Notes: a model not told the origin generated them from the sequence alone. A DNA stretch of 51,688 nt from Acidithiobacillus montserratensis (GCF_018853465.1 NZ_JABBOU010000005.1:1-51688); one strand, 5' to 3'. Positions 8,004-16,095 are shown, numbered from the stretch's first letter. Numbers and translations: made by a program.

Positions 8004-8693
8004 TTAACGGGCGGCAGCCCAACGTTCCAGAGCCTGCAGATCAGGCACCTGGATGCTTCGACCCTGCATTTCTATCAGCCCGGCCTTACGCATGCGGGCC
8101 AGCACCCGCGATAAAGTTTCCGGGGTCAGACCCAAGCGTGCGGCTACCGCCGATTTTTTGGTGGGAAATTCAATAGCGGCAGAACCCTTAGCCAGCGGAC
8201 ATAATTCCAGCAAATAGCTGACCAGTCGCTGTTCGGCGGATTCCACACTGAGGTGGCGCAGTTCCTTGACCAGAAAATGCAGGCGCATGCTCAGGCGCGC
8301 CAGCATCTGACGCATCAACAGGGGTTTTTGCTCCAGAATTTCCAGAAACAGGGCGAGAGGAATTTCCAGAACGGTTGTACGTCCGTCTGCAGCAGCCGTA
8401 ACCGGATAACGCCCGCCCAGAAAGGCGACGGCTTCGGCGAACAGGTCATGCTTCTCAATGATTTCCACAATTTTTTCCTGCCCGGTACTCGCCGCCGCAA
8501 TCAGGTGGATACGACCGGACAGTACCAGATAAAAAGCGCTGGCCACTGCTTTCTCGACAAACAAAATCTCTCCGGAATCCAGGGTGACTTTTTTGCTTTG
8601 CAGCAGCAAGGCATGCAGCAAGTCTTCTGGCCAGGCAGAAAAAAGTGAGGTTTCGCGCAAGATGGGGAATAAATTGTCGGCAACGGCTTCCAT
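8004..8693 (-). CDS. Crp/Fnr-family regulator (DNR-like, no Fe-S cysteines)
   Basis: 229 residues: a cyclic-nucleotide-binding-like sensor domain (about 15-130), a dimerisation helix and a C-terminal winged helix-turn-helix. The recognition helix TPETLSRVLARM carries the E-x-x-S-R signature (Glu192, Ser195, Arg196) of FNR/DNR proteins that read TTGAT/ATCAA. The N-terminal cysteine cluster of FNR is absent; only one Cys is present, so an oxygen-sensing 4Fe-4S cluster is unlikely. DNR-type haem/NO sensing or another signal is possible. The globin promoter has a matching box at 5096-5109. It faces the cluster convergently with a 5-bp gap. Confidence 0.88.
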   Translation of the reverse strand: MEAVADNLFPILRETSLFSAWPEDLLHALLLQSKKVTLDSGEILFVEKAVASAFYLVLSGRIHLIAAASTGQEKIVEIIEKHDLFAEAVAFLGGRYPVTAAADGRTTVLEIPLALFLEILEQKPLLMRQMLARLSMRLHFLVKELRHLSVESAEQRLVSYLLELCPLAKGSAAIEFPTKKSAVAARLGLTPETLSRVLARMRKAGLIEMQGRSIQVPDLQALERWAAAR

Positions 8694-8797
8694 AAGGGTG
8701 CTTGTTTATCGAAAAAAACAGCATAGTCATCGCCTGTCTAACCCGCAAGTCGCAAAGAGATGCGGATAGGCGCATACGCAGCCCATCCCCCGGCAAA

Positions 8798-8815
8798 TTG
8801 GCCCGAGAATTGCTA
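8798..8815 (+). promoter_or_regulatory. Sigma-54 -24/-12 promoter of nasS
   Basis: TTGGCCCGAGAATTGCTA fits the sigma-54 consensus TGGCAC-N5-TTGCW, with GG at 8800-8801 and GC at 8812-8813 at the required 10-bp gap. Start of transcription would fall near 8825, just before the leader terminator. Confidence 0.65.
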
Positions 8816-8831
8816 AGCTAAACTGCAGTCT

Positions 8832-8878
8832 GGACAATGAAGTCCTCGCGCACACACGCCGGTGCGCGAGGTTTTTTT
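8832..8878 (+). terminator. Leader attenuator of nasS (terminator with overlapping hexaloop hairpin)
   Basis: Arms CCTCGCGCAC (8844-8853) and GTGCGCGAGG (8862-8871) pair perfectly and are followed by seven T residues, a textbook intrinsic terminator located upstream of the nasS start. A second hairpin, GGAC-AATGAA-GTCC (8832-8845), has a six-base loop with A at position 1 and G at position 4, the signature recognised by ANTAR antiterminators, and shares two bases with the terminator stem, so the structures compete. The first hairpin expected of an ANTAR target is not obvious in this short leader. Confidence 0.75.
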
Positions 8879-8906
8879 GTAATGGCGGCTGGAAATGGGA
8901 GAAAAA

Positions 8907-10067
8907 ATGAACGATGAGCATCTCAGCATTGGTTTTGTCGCACTGACCGACAGCGCGCCATTGGTTGTTGCCCGTGAACTGGGTTTTTTTGCAGCGGAGG
9001 GACTCTCCGTCACCTTGCAACAGGAACCTTCCTGGGCCAGTCTGCGTGACCATTTGCTCTTTGGTGATCTAGTGGCTGCGCACGCACTGGCACCTCTGCC
9101 CATCGCCGCAACCCTGGGGATTGCTTCTCCCCGCATACCGGTCAGCACTGCGCTGACCCTTTCTCTCAATGGCAATGCCATTACCGTCAGCCATGCCTTA
9201 TATGAGCGGCTCCGCGATCAGGGGTTTACGGGAGTAGAAAACCCCCTTGCTGCCGCCCTGATGCTCCGCCGCATCATCCAGACGGAACCAGCCAAAAAAT
9301 GGCGTTTTGCGGTGGTTTCTCCCATATCCAACCATCATTACCAGCTCCGCCACTGGCTGCGTGCCGGAAATATTGATCCCGACAAAGACCTCCAAATTAC
9401 GGTGGTCCCGCCCCGACACATGGTGGCCGCGCTGCGTTCCGGTGAAATTGATGGTTACTGCGTAGGAGAACCTTGGGGGAGTCTGGCCGCCGTAGAAAAT
9501 GTCGGCATGCCCATCGTCAGCAGTTATGCGCTCTGGAATAACCTGATGGAAAAAGTATTGGCCGTGCGCAATGACTGGGCAGAGCGCGAACCCGATTTAC
9601 ACCTGGCCATGATCCGCGCCATTCTGTCTGCGACCTACTGGCTGGATAATCCCCAGCATCGCCTGGAAGCGGCTCCCTGGGTTGCCGCTGCCATCGGCGT
9701 AGCTCCTGAAGTCGTGGCCATGGCTTTAACGGGTGCTTTGCCGGGCTTGGCACAACAGGAAGACTTTCTGGTATTTGCCCGTTACGCCGCCAATTTTCCC
9801 TGGCATTCTCATGCCCTGTGGCTGGTTCGACAAATGCAGGCAGCCGGGCAATGGCCTCCGGACGTGGATGCTGGCGCATTGATTCCCCAGGTATACCGTT
9901 GTGACCTTTACCGGCAGGCTGCAAAAGCATTGCAACTCCCTGTCCCGGAAAAAGATTTCATCCCATGGGGCGAGCACGCCCAAGCCTGGCAGGTACAAAG
10001 CAATGATGGCCACCCCATCAGCATGGGTCCCAGCCTGATTTTTGACGGGAGCACGCTCACGCGCTGA
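8907..10067 (+). CDS. nasS: NasS, cytoplasmic nitrate/nitrite-sensing regulator
   Basis: 386 residues of the NrtA/CmpA periplasmic-binding fold but with no signal peptide: it begins MNDEHLSIGFVALTDSAPLV, like NasS proteins that act in the cytoplasm. Other family segments are QEPSWASLRDHLL, RSGEIDGYCVGEPWGSLA and PRIPVSTALTLSLNGN. In Azotobacter and Paracoccus, NasS without nitrate holds the ANTAR protein NasT inactive; nitrate or nitrite releases NasT, which prevents early termination in nitrate-assimilation leaders. A nasT homologue lies at 21074, separated by the whole pathway instead of adjacent. The start at 8907 follows GGGAG; 8895 is an alternative. Its own leader also contains an attenuator. 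Confidence 0.85.
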   Translation: MNDEHLSIGFVALTDSAPLVVARELGFFAAEGLSVTLQQEPSWASLRDHLLFGDLVAAHALAPLPIAATLGIASPRIPVSTALTLSLNGNAITVSHALYERLRDQGFTGVENPLAAALMLRRIIQTEPAKKWRFAVVSPISNHHYQLRHWLRAGNIDPDKDLQITVVPPRHMVAALRSGEIDGYCVGEPWGSLAAVENVGMPIVSSYALWNNLMEKVLAVRNDWAEREPDLHLAMIRAILSATYWLDNPQHRLEAAPWVAAAIGVAPEVVAMALTGALPGLAQQEDFLVFARYAANFPWHSHALWLVRQMQAAGQWPPDVDAGALIPQVYRCDLYRQAAKALQLPVPEKDFIPWGEHAQAWQVQSNDGHPISMGPSLIFDGSTLTR

Positions 10068-10106
10068 CTTGCGCTGCACCATCTTTGGGCCCAATCACAG
10101 GGAGTT

Positions 10107-10123
10107 TGCACCAGTTTCACGCA
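10107..10123. promoter_or_regulatory. NtrC-like site upstream of the nitrate transporter
   Basis: TGCACCAGTTTCACGCA keeps one good half (TGCACCA) and a weaker second half of the NtrC consensus TGCACCA-N3-TGGTGCA. It lies about 90 bp upstream of the -24 element. A related dyad, TTTGCG...CGCAAA, follows at 10125-10149. Enhancer position supports it; the match alone is modest. Confidence 0.4.
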
Positions 10124-10196
10124 TTTTGCGCCAGCCTGCTTCACGCAAAACTTCTTTCCGGGCCTGAAAAATCTCATCAAGATCTCCCTCCATATT

Positions 10197-10214
10197 ACGG
10201 CATGAAAAATGCTT
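10197..10214 (+). promoter_or_regulatory. Sigma-54 -24/-12 promoter of the nitrate transporter
   Basis: ACGGCATGAAAAATGCTT has GG (10199-10200) and GC (10211-10212) separated by 10 bp. The block GGCATG-N4-WTGCTTTAG is shared with the nirB promoter. Predicted start near 10224 places the leader hairpins at the very 5' end of the transcript. Confidence 0.65.
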
Positions 10215-10229
10215 TAGACTGATCAAGTG

Positions 10230-10269
10230 CTGTTCATCGGTGAACAGTCTTTTGGGACGAAGGCGTTCC
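10230..10269 (+). promoter_or_regulatory. ANTAR-type antiterminator hairpin pair in transporter leader
   Basis: Hairpin 1: CTGTTC (10230-10235), loop ATCGGT, GAACAG; the six-base loop has A at 1 and G at 4 as in NasR/NasT targets. Hairpin 2: GGGAC (10254-10258), loop GAAGGC, GTTCC, with G at loop position 4. Hairpin 2 shares bases 10260-10269 with the 5' arm of the terminator, so its formation would block termination. Confidence 0.65.
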
Positions 10270-10302
10270 TGGCTCATCTGGGCCGGGAGCGCCTTTTTCT
10301 TT
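10260..10302 (+). terminator. Leader terminator (attenuator) before nitrate transporter
   Basis: AAGGCGTTCC (10260-10269) pairs with GGGAGCGCCTT (10285-10295, one G-T pair), followed by TTTTTCTTT. It ends 24 bp before the transporter start, so unaided transcription should stop here. Confidence 0.75.
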
Positions 10303-10326
10303 GGGTTTTTGTTCGAGGGATCGGCA

Positions 10327-11733
10327 ATGAAAGAATTGTTAAATATGCTCCGCAGTGGCAATTGGCGCGCATTAGTGGCCAGTTTTCTTTATTTTGATAC
10401 GGGTTTTACGGTCTGGCTGTTATATGGGCCGCTGGCACCCTATATGATTCATGCATTGCATCTGACTGCTGTTGAGCAAGGTTATCTGGTAGCGGTACCC
10501 ATTCTTTCCGCCGCTATTTTGCGGATTGGCATGGGTAACCTCTACCAAAGCATGAATGGCCGCAGGCTGGCGATGGGCGGCGTCGCATTATCTGCTATAC
10601 CGCCCCTCTTTCTCCTTCTCTACCCCGCAGTACCCAGCTATTCACTACTCATTGTACTGGGCATCTTGCTGGGGGTCGGCGGTGCCAGCTTTGCCGTCGC
10701 TCTGCCCATGGCTGGCAGTAATTATCCCGCTAAAGTCCAGGGAACGGTATTGGGCATTGCTGCTGCTGGAAACATCGGGGCAGTGCTTGATGGTTTTCTC
10801 TTTCCGCCACTGGCGGCGCATTTTGGATGGGCCCACGCTACTGCCGCTGCTCTGCCCTTGCTGGCCCTGGCCGGCATCAGCCTGTTTTTCTGGGGCAAAG
10901 ACAGTGCCGCCAAAAGCGGTCGGATAGGACCGGCATTACTGGGTTTTGGCATCACTTTGCTGGGTCTGGCCTTTCTGGCCGTAGCAACGCCTTTGGGTTG
11001 GTTGGGACTGCAGGGCAAATCCGCCCTCCTGATGTTACCGCTATATGGCATACTTCTCTCGGGCGTTTTCCTCCCAAGGCGCTATCACTTTGCCCTCCGG
11101 GAACCGGATACCTGGGTGATCATCCTGATTTACGCCATTACCTTTGGCGGATTTGTCGGTATGTCTGCCTATGTCAGCCTGCTTCTGGTTGCGCTCTACC
11201 ACCTGCCTAAAATTGACGCCGGCATGCTGATGGCGCTGTTGGCTTTTACCGGAGCCATGTTACGGCCTTTGGGCGGCATGATTGCCGACCGGGTTTCGGG
11301 GGGAACGGCCTTACGCTGGTTTTTAGGTGGTATCGCCTTGATCGACTTACTTTTTGCAGTATGGGCTCCACCCCTGGATATGGCTATCGTCTTTTTACTG
11401 ATTCTGTATAGCTGCTTCGGGCTGGGAAATGGCGCTACGTTTCAACTGGTGCCTCTGCGTTGGCCGGAAAAAACCGGCATCATGACCGGGATTATTGGTG
11501 CGGCTGGCGGAGTCGGTGGTTTTTATCTGCCGGTTATCCTCGGTATAGCCAAGCAGGAAACCGGTACCTACCACCTGGGTTTTGCCTTTTTTGCCGGACT
11601 CAGCGGCATTGCGCTGGGTCTGGTCATCGTCCGCCGCCAAGCCTGGTTGAAATGGTCCCATCACGGAACCATAGCTGCGGCCACAGGGCAATCGGCCTCA
11701 TCATTACCCCAGGCCAGCGTCATAACTGACTGA
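10327..11733 (+). CDS. Nitrate/nitrite transporter, MFS NNP family
   Basis: 468 residues with about 12 membrane helices. The segment GLGNGATFQLVPLRW followed by GIIGAAGGVGGFYLP is the second nitrate signature of NarK/NasA-type nitrate-nitrite porters. It would bring nitrate into the cytoplasm for NasC. The ATG at 10327 is preceded by GAGGGA. The frame is open upstream to a GTG at 10240, but that part is the terminator-containing leader, so a longer protein is unlikely. It lies between nasS and an outer-membrane porin, each with its own start region; its leader carries a sigma-54 promoter and an attenuator, so nitrogen and nitrate control are both expected. Confidence 0.92.
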   Translation: MKELLNMLRSGNWRALVASFLYFDTGFTVWLLYGPLAPYMIHALHLTAVEQGYLVAVPILSAAILRIGMGNLYQSMNGRRLAMGGVALSAIPPLFLLLYPAVPSYSLLIVLGILLGVGGASFAVALPMAGSNYPAKVQGTVLGIAAAGNIGAVLDGFLFPPLAAHFGWAHATAAALPLLALAGISLFFWGKDSAAKSGRIGPALLGFGITLLGLAFLAVATPLGWLGLQGKSALLMLPLYGILLSGVFLPRRYHFALREPDTWVIILIYAITFGGFVGMSAYVSLLLVALYHLPKIDAGMLMALLAFTGAMLRPLGGMIADRVSGGTALRWFLGGIALIDLLFAVWAPPLDMAIVFLLILYSCFGLGNGATFQLVPLRWPEKTGIMTGIIGAAGGVGGFYLPVILGIAKQETGTYHLGFAFFAGLSGIALGLVIVRRQAWLKWSHHGTIAAATGQSASSLPQASVITD

Positions 11734-11833
11734 ATTTTACCGCATAGCAAAACCCTCAGTGGCTATCCCCTGTAGATGCGCGACGAGCGCATCTGGTGTT
11801 CTGCACCTGTCATCTTACCCTGGAGGCAAGATC

Positions 11834-13078
11834 ATGTATTCACTGCAAAAAAAATTTACGCATTGCGCCGTCTTAAGTACGCTGATTTTCACCATGACCG
11901 GAAGCTGGGCAATGGCGGACACCCTGAGCGATGCCATTACCCAGGGGCAGGTCCATCTGGATTTTCGCCCACGTTATGAATTCATGTCGCAAGCCGGAAA
12001 AAAAGATGCCCACGCCTTTACCGTACAAACCCTGCTGGGTCTGAACAGCAAACCCATAGCCGGTTTCAGCGCGAATCTGCAATTCATCAATGTGGCGGGC
12101 ATCATCAATCAGTACAATAGCTTGCGCAACAACAAAACGAACTACTCCGTCATTCCCGATCCAGACGAAAGCAATATCAATCAGGCTTACCTGCAATATG
12201 CCGGCATAAAGGGGTGGCAACTGCGGGCTGGTCGGCAGGAAATCAATCTGGACGATGAACGTTTTGTAGGCGCTGTCGGGTTCCGCCAAACCCCGCAGAC
12301 ATTTGATGCTGTGTCCATCACCGGAAAACCGCTGGAGGACCTCACCCTTTACGGTGCCTATATCTGGCGTATCAAGAACATACTGAATGAAAACGTGCCC
12401 TCACAGACCATACTGAGCGAAATCAGCTGGTCGCCGTCGGCGTTGCTGCATGCCCAGGCTTTTGCTTATTGGTACGGAAACCAGGCTCATAGTGCCATAC
12501 CCGGCGCTGCTGCCTGCTTTTTGGCGGGAAATGCCCGGGTGTGCAACAGCCAGACCTTGGGGGTACGAGTAGGGGGGACCATCCCTCTCTCCCCGGCGCT
12601 GAAACTGCCCTACGATCTGAGTTATGCACGGCAGTTACCCTACGATGGGGGCAGTGCCGCCATCCATGCCAGTTACTATCATCTGGGTGCCGGACTGGCC
12701 ATTCCCGAGGCCTCGGTCCATGTCAATTATATGGTGATGGGTACCAATCGCGAGGGAAGCTACGGTTTCCAGACGCCTCTGGCTACCAAACATGCTTTCA
12801 ATGGCTGGGCCGAGGTTTTCCTGACCACTCCGTCCCAGGGTCTGCGCAGCCTTTACATCACCGCCGCTGGAAATATCATGGAGATCCAACTCATGGCTAT
12901 TTATTATGATTTTCGGGCCGATCATGGTGGCGCCCATTACGGACACGAACTGGATTTGTCCGTGACCCGTGGCTTCTCCAGGCATTGGAGTGCGGGCGTG
13001 CAATTTGCGGACTATCGGCGGAATGCGTATGGCGTCAATACGGAGGGTGCCTGGGTGTTTGTCGATGCGAAATTCTAG
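11834..13078 (+). CDS. Outer-membrane porin, alginate-export (AlgE-like) family
   Basis: 414 residues with a cleavable signal peptide (about residues 1-28, ending SWAMA) and a beta-barrel body. LDFRPRYEFMSQ, LQFINVAGI, NQAYLQYAG and LRAGRQEINLDDERFVG are typical of the alginate_exp family, whose members serve as general or solute-specific porins. The last residue is Phe (VFVDAKF), the outer-membrane assembly signal. GGAGG precedes the ATG by 7 bp; an in-frame upstream extension lacks a site and a signal peptide. Its place between the nitrate transporter and nirB, 100 bp after the former, suggests entry of nitrate or nitrite across the outer membrane. No terminator is visible between it and the transporter. 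Confidence 0.85.
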   Translation: MYSLQKKFTHCAVLSTLIFTMTGSWAMADTLSDAITQGQVHLDFRPRYEFMSQAGKKDAHAFTVQTLLGLNSKPIAGFSANLQFINVAGIINQYNSLRNNKTNYSVIPDPDESNINQAYLQYAGIKGWQLRAGRQEINLDDERFVGAVGFRQTPQTFDAVSITGKPLEDLTLYGAYIWRIKNILNENVPSQTILSEISWSPSALLHAQAFAYWYGNQAHSAIPGAAACFLAGNARVCNSQTLGVRVGGTIPLSPALKLPYDLSYARQLPYDGGSAAIHASYYHLGAGLAIPEASVHVNYMVMGTNREGSYGFQTPLATKHAFNGWAEVFLTTPSQGLRSLYITAAGNIMEIQLMAIYYDFRADHGGAHYGHELDLSVTRGFSRHWSAGVQFADYRRNAYGVNTEGAWVFVDAKF

Positions 13079-13094
13079 CTCGAAGGACAAAGCC

Positions 13095-13129
13095 TGCATC
13101 ATTTTGGTGCATTTGCACCACGCTCTGCA
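13095..13129. promoter_or_regulatory. Tandem NtrC-like binding sites upstream of nirB
   Basis: TGCATCATTTTGGTGCA (13095-13111) differs from the NtrC palindrome TGCACCA-N3-TGGTGCA at one conserved position. A second, weaker copy, TGCACCACGCTCTGCA, is at 13114-13129. They sit about 70-100 bp upstream of the -24 element, a normal enhancer distance. No ntrC gene is in the window. Confidence 0.7.
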
Positions 13130-13193
13130 CTGATTTCTTTCATGACAACCAGGGGATAAAAACTTAAGCTACTGTTTTTACTGTATCTCATAT

Positions 13194-13211
13194 CAGGCAT
13201 GACTATTGCTT
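13194..13211 (+). promoter_or_regulatory. Sigma-54 -24/-12 promoter of nirB operon
   Basis: TCAGGCATGACTATTGCT matches the consensus, with GG at 13196-13197 and GC at 13208-13209, 10 bp apart. Predicted start near 13220. Confidence 0.72.
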
Positions 13212-13226
13212 TAGTTTATGCAATTG

Positions 13227-13252
13227 CGGTCCGCGAGGATCGTTTACCTGCA
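13227..13252 (+). promoter_or_regulatory. Leader hairpin of nirB (putative antiterminator element)
   Basis: CGGTC (13227-13231) pairs with GATCG (13238-13242, one G-T pair) around the six-base loop CGCGAG, which has G at position 4 but C at position 1. A short second hairpin, TGC-AAAACG-GCA (13249-13260), touches the 5' arm of the terminator. The arrangement parallels the transporter leader, but the loop bases fit the ANTAR signature only in part. Confidence 0.4.
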
Positions 13253-13259
13253 AAACGGC

Positions 13260-13301
13260 AAAGGCGTCGTCAGCAATTCTGCTGACTGACGCCTTTTTTT
13301 T
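13260..13301 (+). terminator. Leader terminator (attenuator) before nirB
   Basis: AAAGGCGTCGTCAGC (13260-13274) pairs with GCTGACTGACGCCTTT with one bulged base, loop AATTCT, then eight T residues ending at 13301. It ends 13 bp before the nirB ATG, so it must be overcome for the operon to be expressed. Confidence 0.85.
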
Positions 13302-13313
13302 GGGAGCATCGCA

Positions 13314-15764
13314 ATGCATAGTCTGACTACAGTTTCACCGAAACCCCGCCTGGTTGTTGTCGGTAATGGGATGGCCGGCATCCGTGCGGTCGAAGAACTG
13401 TTGAAAATGGCACCAGATCTTTATGACATCAGCGTATTTGGCGCCGAGCCGCACCCCAACTACAACCGGATTCTCCTGACACCGGTACTGGCCGGGGAGA
13501 TGTCACTGGAAGAAACCATCCTCAACCCGCTGGACTGGTACGCCGAACATGGCATCCAATTATATACCGGCAATCCGGTGACACAGATTGATCGGGTCAA
13601 GCGCCAGATCGTGACTGCCGACGGTACTACTACTCCCTATGATCGCCTGTTGCTGGCAACCGGTGCTGCTGCCGCCATAGCGCCTGTACCGGGAAATCAT
13701 TTGTCGGGAGTCCTGAGTTATCGGGACATGGCCGACGTGGAGGCCCTGACCCGCAGCAGCGCACTGGGAGGCCAGGCAGTGGTCATCGGTGGTGGCCTGT
13801 TAGGGCTGGAAGTGGCACATGGCTTGCGGGCGCGGGGCATGGAAGTCACCGTTATTCATCGCCGGGCCTGGCCTTTGGACAAACAACTGGATCAACGTGG
13901 TGGCGTCCTTTTACAAAAAGCCATGGAAGCCCGGGGTGTCCGCTTTTTACTGGGCAAGGAAACCGCAGAAATTCTGGGGACCCAGCATGTCACAGGACTA
14001 CGCTTTACGGACGGGTCGGAAATTCCGGCCGATGTACTGGTCATGACCATTGGCATCAAACCGCGCATCGAACTGGCGCAAGCCGCTGGTTTGCAGTGTG
14101 AAACCGGCATTCTGGTCAATGACACCCTGCAGACCTATGACCCTCGTATTTATGCGGTGGGTGAGTGCGTCCAGCATCGTGGCCAGACCTATGGCCTGGT
14201 AGCGCCGCTGTTTGAGCAGGCTAAAGTGGCCGCCAATCATCTGGCTGAATATGGGCGGATGCTTTATCAGGGTTCGGTGACCAGCACCAAACTCAAAGTC
14301 ACCGGCATTGAACTGTTTTCCGCCGGAAATTTCATGGGTGGAGAAGACTATGAGGAAGTCACCCTGCTGGACGGCAGCCAGGGTGTCTACAAGAAGGTCA
14401 TCCTTCAGGAAAACAAGGTGGTTGGTGGCTTGCTCTACGGAGATACCAGCATCGGCCCGTGGTTATTCCAACTGATGCGGGACGGGACGGATGTTTCTGC
14501 CTTTCGCGACAATATCGTCTTTGGCGAAACCCATCTGGGGGATTCGGGGCACGCCGGAGAAAACCAGGCTTCACGCCTGCCGGATAATGCTGAAATCTGT
14601 GGCTGCAACGGGATTGCCAAAGGCAGTATTGTCAAAGCCATCCGCGAACAGGGTTTGTTTACCCTCGACGATGTCCGTAAATGCACCAAGGCGAGTGCTT
14701 CCTGTGGGTCCTGCACCGGCCTGGTCGAGCAGTTACTGGCCAGTACCCTCGGTGGTTTTTATGACAGTACCCCGAAGAAAAAGGCCCTGTGTGCCTGTAC
14801 TGATCTGAGTCATCAGGAACTGCGCGATGCAATCATAGCGGAAAAACTGTTTTCGGTACGTCAGGTTTTCGACTATCTGGACTGGCGCCATCCCGGCGGT
14901 TGTTCCACCTGTCGTCCCGCCGTCAATTATTACGTACGGACCGCCTGGCCGGCACATGGTCTGGATGATCCCCAATCCCGCTTCATCAATGAGCGCGCCC
15001 ACGCCAATATTCAAAAGGACGGCACCTATTCGGTCATTCCGCGCATTTACGGCGGTGTTACCAGTCCCGCAGAACTGAAACGTATTGCGGAAGTAGCTGA
15101 GCGCCATCATGTCCCCATGGTGAAATTTACGGGCGGACAACGCCTGGATCTACTTGGGGTCAAAAAAGAGGCTCTGCCCCAGATCTGGGCGGAGCTGGAT
15201 ATGCCTTCAGGCCATGCCTACGGCAAAGCTCTGCGCACGGTCAAATCCTGCGTAGGCAGCGAATTTTGCCGCTTCGGGGTACAGGACAGCACCCGCCTGG
15301 CCATAGAGCTGGAAAAAAGCCTTGAACGCATGTGGGCACCGCACAAAGTCAAACTGGCGGCCTCCGGCTGCCCCCGCAACTGCGCCGAAAGCACCATCAA
15401 GGATGTGGGGGTCATCGGCGTGGATTCCGGTTGGGAGATTTATGTGGGGGGGAATGGCGGCATGAAAGTGCGGGCTGCCGACCTGCTCTGCAAGGTAAAA
15501 ACCCATGCGGAAGTCCTGGAAATGGCCAAGGCCTTTTTGCAGATGTACCGCGAAGACGCCCAGTATCTGGAACGTACCGCGCCCTGGGTGGAACGCATCG
15601 GGTTGGAACAGATCAAGGCGACGATCGTGGACGATGCCAACACCCGCAAAGCCCTGGCGGAACGCCTGGACTTTGCCTTGTCCCAGGAAAAGGATCCCTG
15701 GAAAGAAGCGGTATCGGGTCGCCTGGATATTCACGCAGCCCCCATGCGCCGTATTCCCGTCTGA
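13314..15764 (+). CDS. nirB: Assimilatory nitrite reductase [NAD(P)H] large subunit
   Basis: 816 residues with the full NirB order. An FAD/NAD oxidoreductase part (VVVGNGMAGIRAVEEL, VIGGGLLGLEVAHGLRARG), BFD-type 2Fe-2S segments (CGCNGIAKGSIVKAI...SCGSC, then CACTDLSHQEL...GCSTC), and a siroheme domain whose cluster ligands are Cys646, Cys652 (CVGSEFC), Cys686 and Cys690 (CPRNC). It reduces nitrite to ammonium with six electrons from NAD(P)H in the cytoplasm, together with NirD. The start at 13314 follows GGGAG. It is the first gene of a seven-gene operon ending with nasT, with siroheme genes included for its cofactor. The leader is attenuated. Confidence 0.96.
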   Translation: MHSLTTVSPKPRLVVVGNGMAGIRAVEELLKMAPDLYDISVFGAEPHPNYNRILLTPVLAGEMSLEETILNPLDWYAEHGIQLYTGNPVTQIDRVKRQIVTADGTTTPYDRLLLATGAAAAIAPVPGNHLSGVLSYRDMADVEALTRSSALGGQAVVIGGGLLGLEVAHGLRARGMEVTVIHRRAWPLDKQLDQRGGVLLQKAMEARGVRFLLGKETAEILGTQHVTGLRFTDGSEIPADVLVMTIGIKPRIELAQAAGLQCETGILVNDTLQTYDPRIYAVGECVQHRGQTYGLVAPLFEQAKVAANHLAEYGRMLYQGSVTSTKLKVTGIELFSAGNFMGGEDYEEVTLLDGSQGVYKKVILQENKVVGGLLYGDTSIGPWLFQLMRDGTDVSAFRDNIVFGETHLGDSGHAGENQASRLPDNAEICGCNGIAKGSIVKAIREQGLFTLDDVRKCTKASASCGSCTGLVEQLLASTLGGFYDSTPKKKALCACTDLSHQELRDAIIAEKLFSVRQVFDYLDWRHPGGCSTCRPAVNYYVRTAWPAHGLDDPQSRFINERAHANIQKDGTYSVIPRIYGGVTSPAELKRIAEVAERHHVPMVKFTGGQRLDLLGVKKEALPQIWAELDMPSGHAYGKALRTVKSCVGSEFCRFGVQDSTRLAIELEKSLERMWAPHKVKLAASGCPRNCAESTIKDVGVIGVDSGWEIYVGGNGGMKVRAADLLCKVKTHAEVLEMAKAFLQMYREDAQYLERTAPWVERIGLEQIKATIVDDANTRKALAERLDFALSQEKDPWKEAVSGRLDIHAAPMRRIPV

Positions 15765-15774
15765 GGAGAAACCC

Positions 15775-16095
15775 ATGGAATGGATAGCATTAGGTACTCT
15801 TGAAGATATTCCCGCCGGTGGCGGCCGTTATGTGGACACGCTGGCCGGTCAGATAGCCGTTTTACGCAATGAAAAAGATGAAGTTTTCGCCGTCAGCAAT
15901 CAATGTCCCCATCGCGGCGGCCCCTTGTCCGAAGGGTTTGTGTCCGGGAATCGGGTTTTTTGTCCCTTGCACAACTGGCAGATTGATCTGGAAAAAGGCG
16001 AAGCTGTGGCACCGGATTCCGGCTGCGTCAAAAGATTTCCCATTCGCAGGGAGGGCGATGAAATCTGGCTGGGTCTTGAGGAGATGACAAGATGA
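15775..16095 (+). CDS. nirD: Nitrite reductase small subunit, Rieske type
   Basis: 106 residues forming a Rieske-like 2Fe-2S domain; both ligand pairs are intact (Cys44-x-His46 in CPHRGG and Cys63-x2-His66 in CPLHNW). Many NirD proteins have lost these ligands, so this is the cluster-retaining form. It starts 10 bp after nirB behind GAGGAG and overlaps nasC by 4 bp (ATGA). It partners NirB in the cytoplasmic nitrite reductase. Confidence 0.93.
   Translation: MEWIALGTLEDIPAGGGRYVDTLAGQIAVLRNEKDEVFAVSNQCPHRGGPLSEGFVSGNRVFCPLHNWQIDLEKGEAVAPDSGCVKRFPIRREGDEIWLGLEEMTR

Noticed and set aside
8791..8813. Hairpin GCAA...TTGC as first antiterminator stem of the nasS leader
   Set aside because: It lies within the -24/-12 promoter, upstream of the expected transcript start, so it would not be in the RNA.
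10240..10326. N-terminal extension of the nitrate transporter from a GTG at 10240
   Set aside because: The stretch contains the leader terminator and half of an antiterminator hairpin, and a good ribosome-binding site precedes the ATG at 10327.
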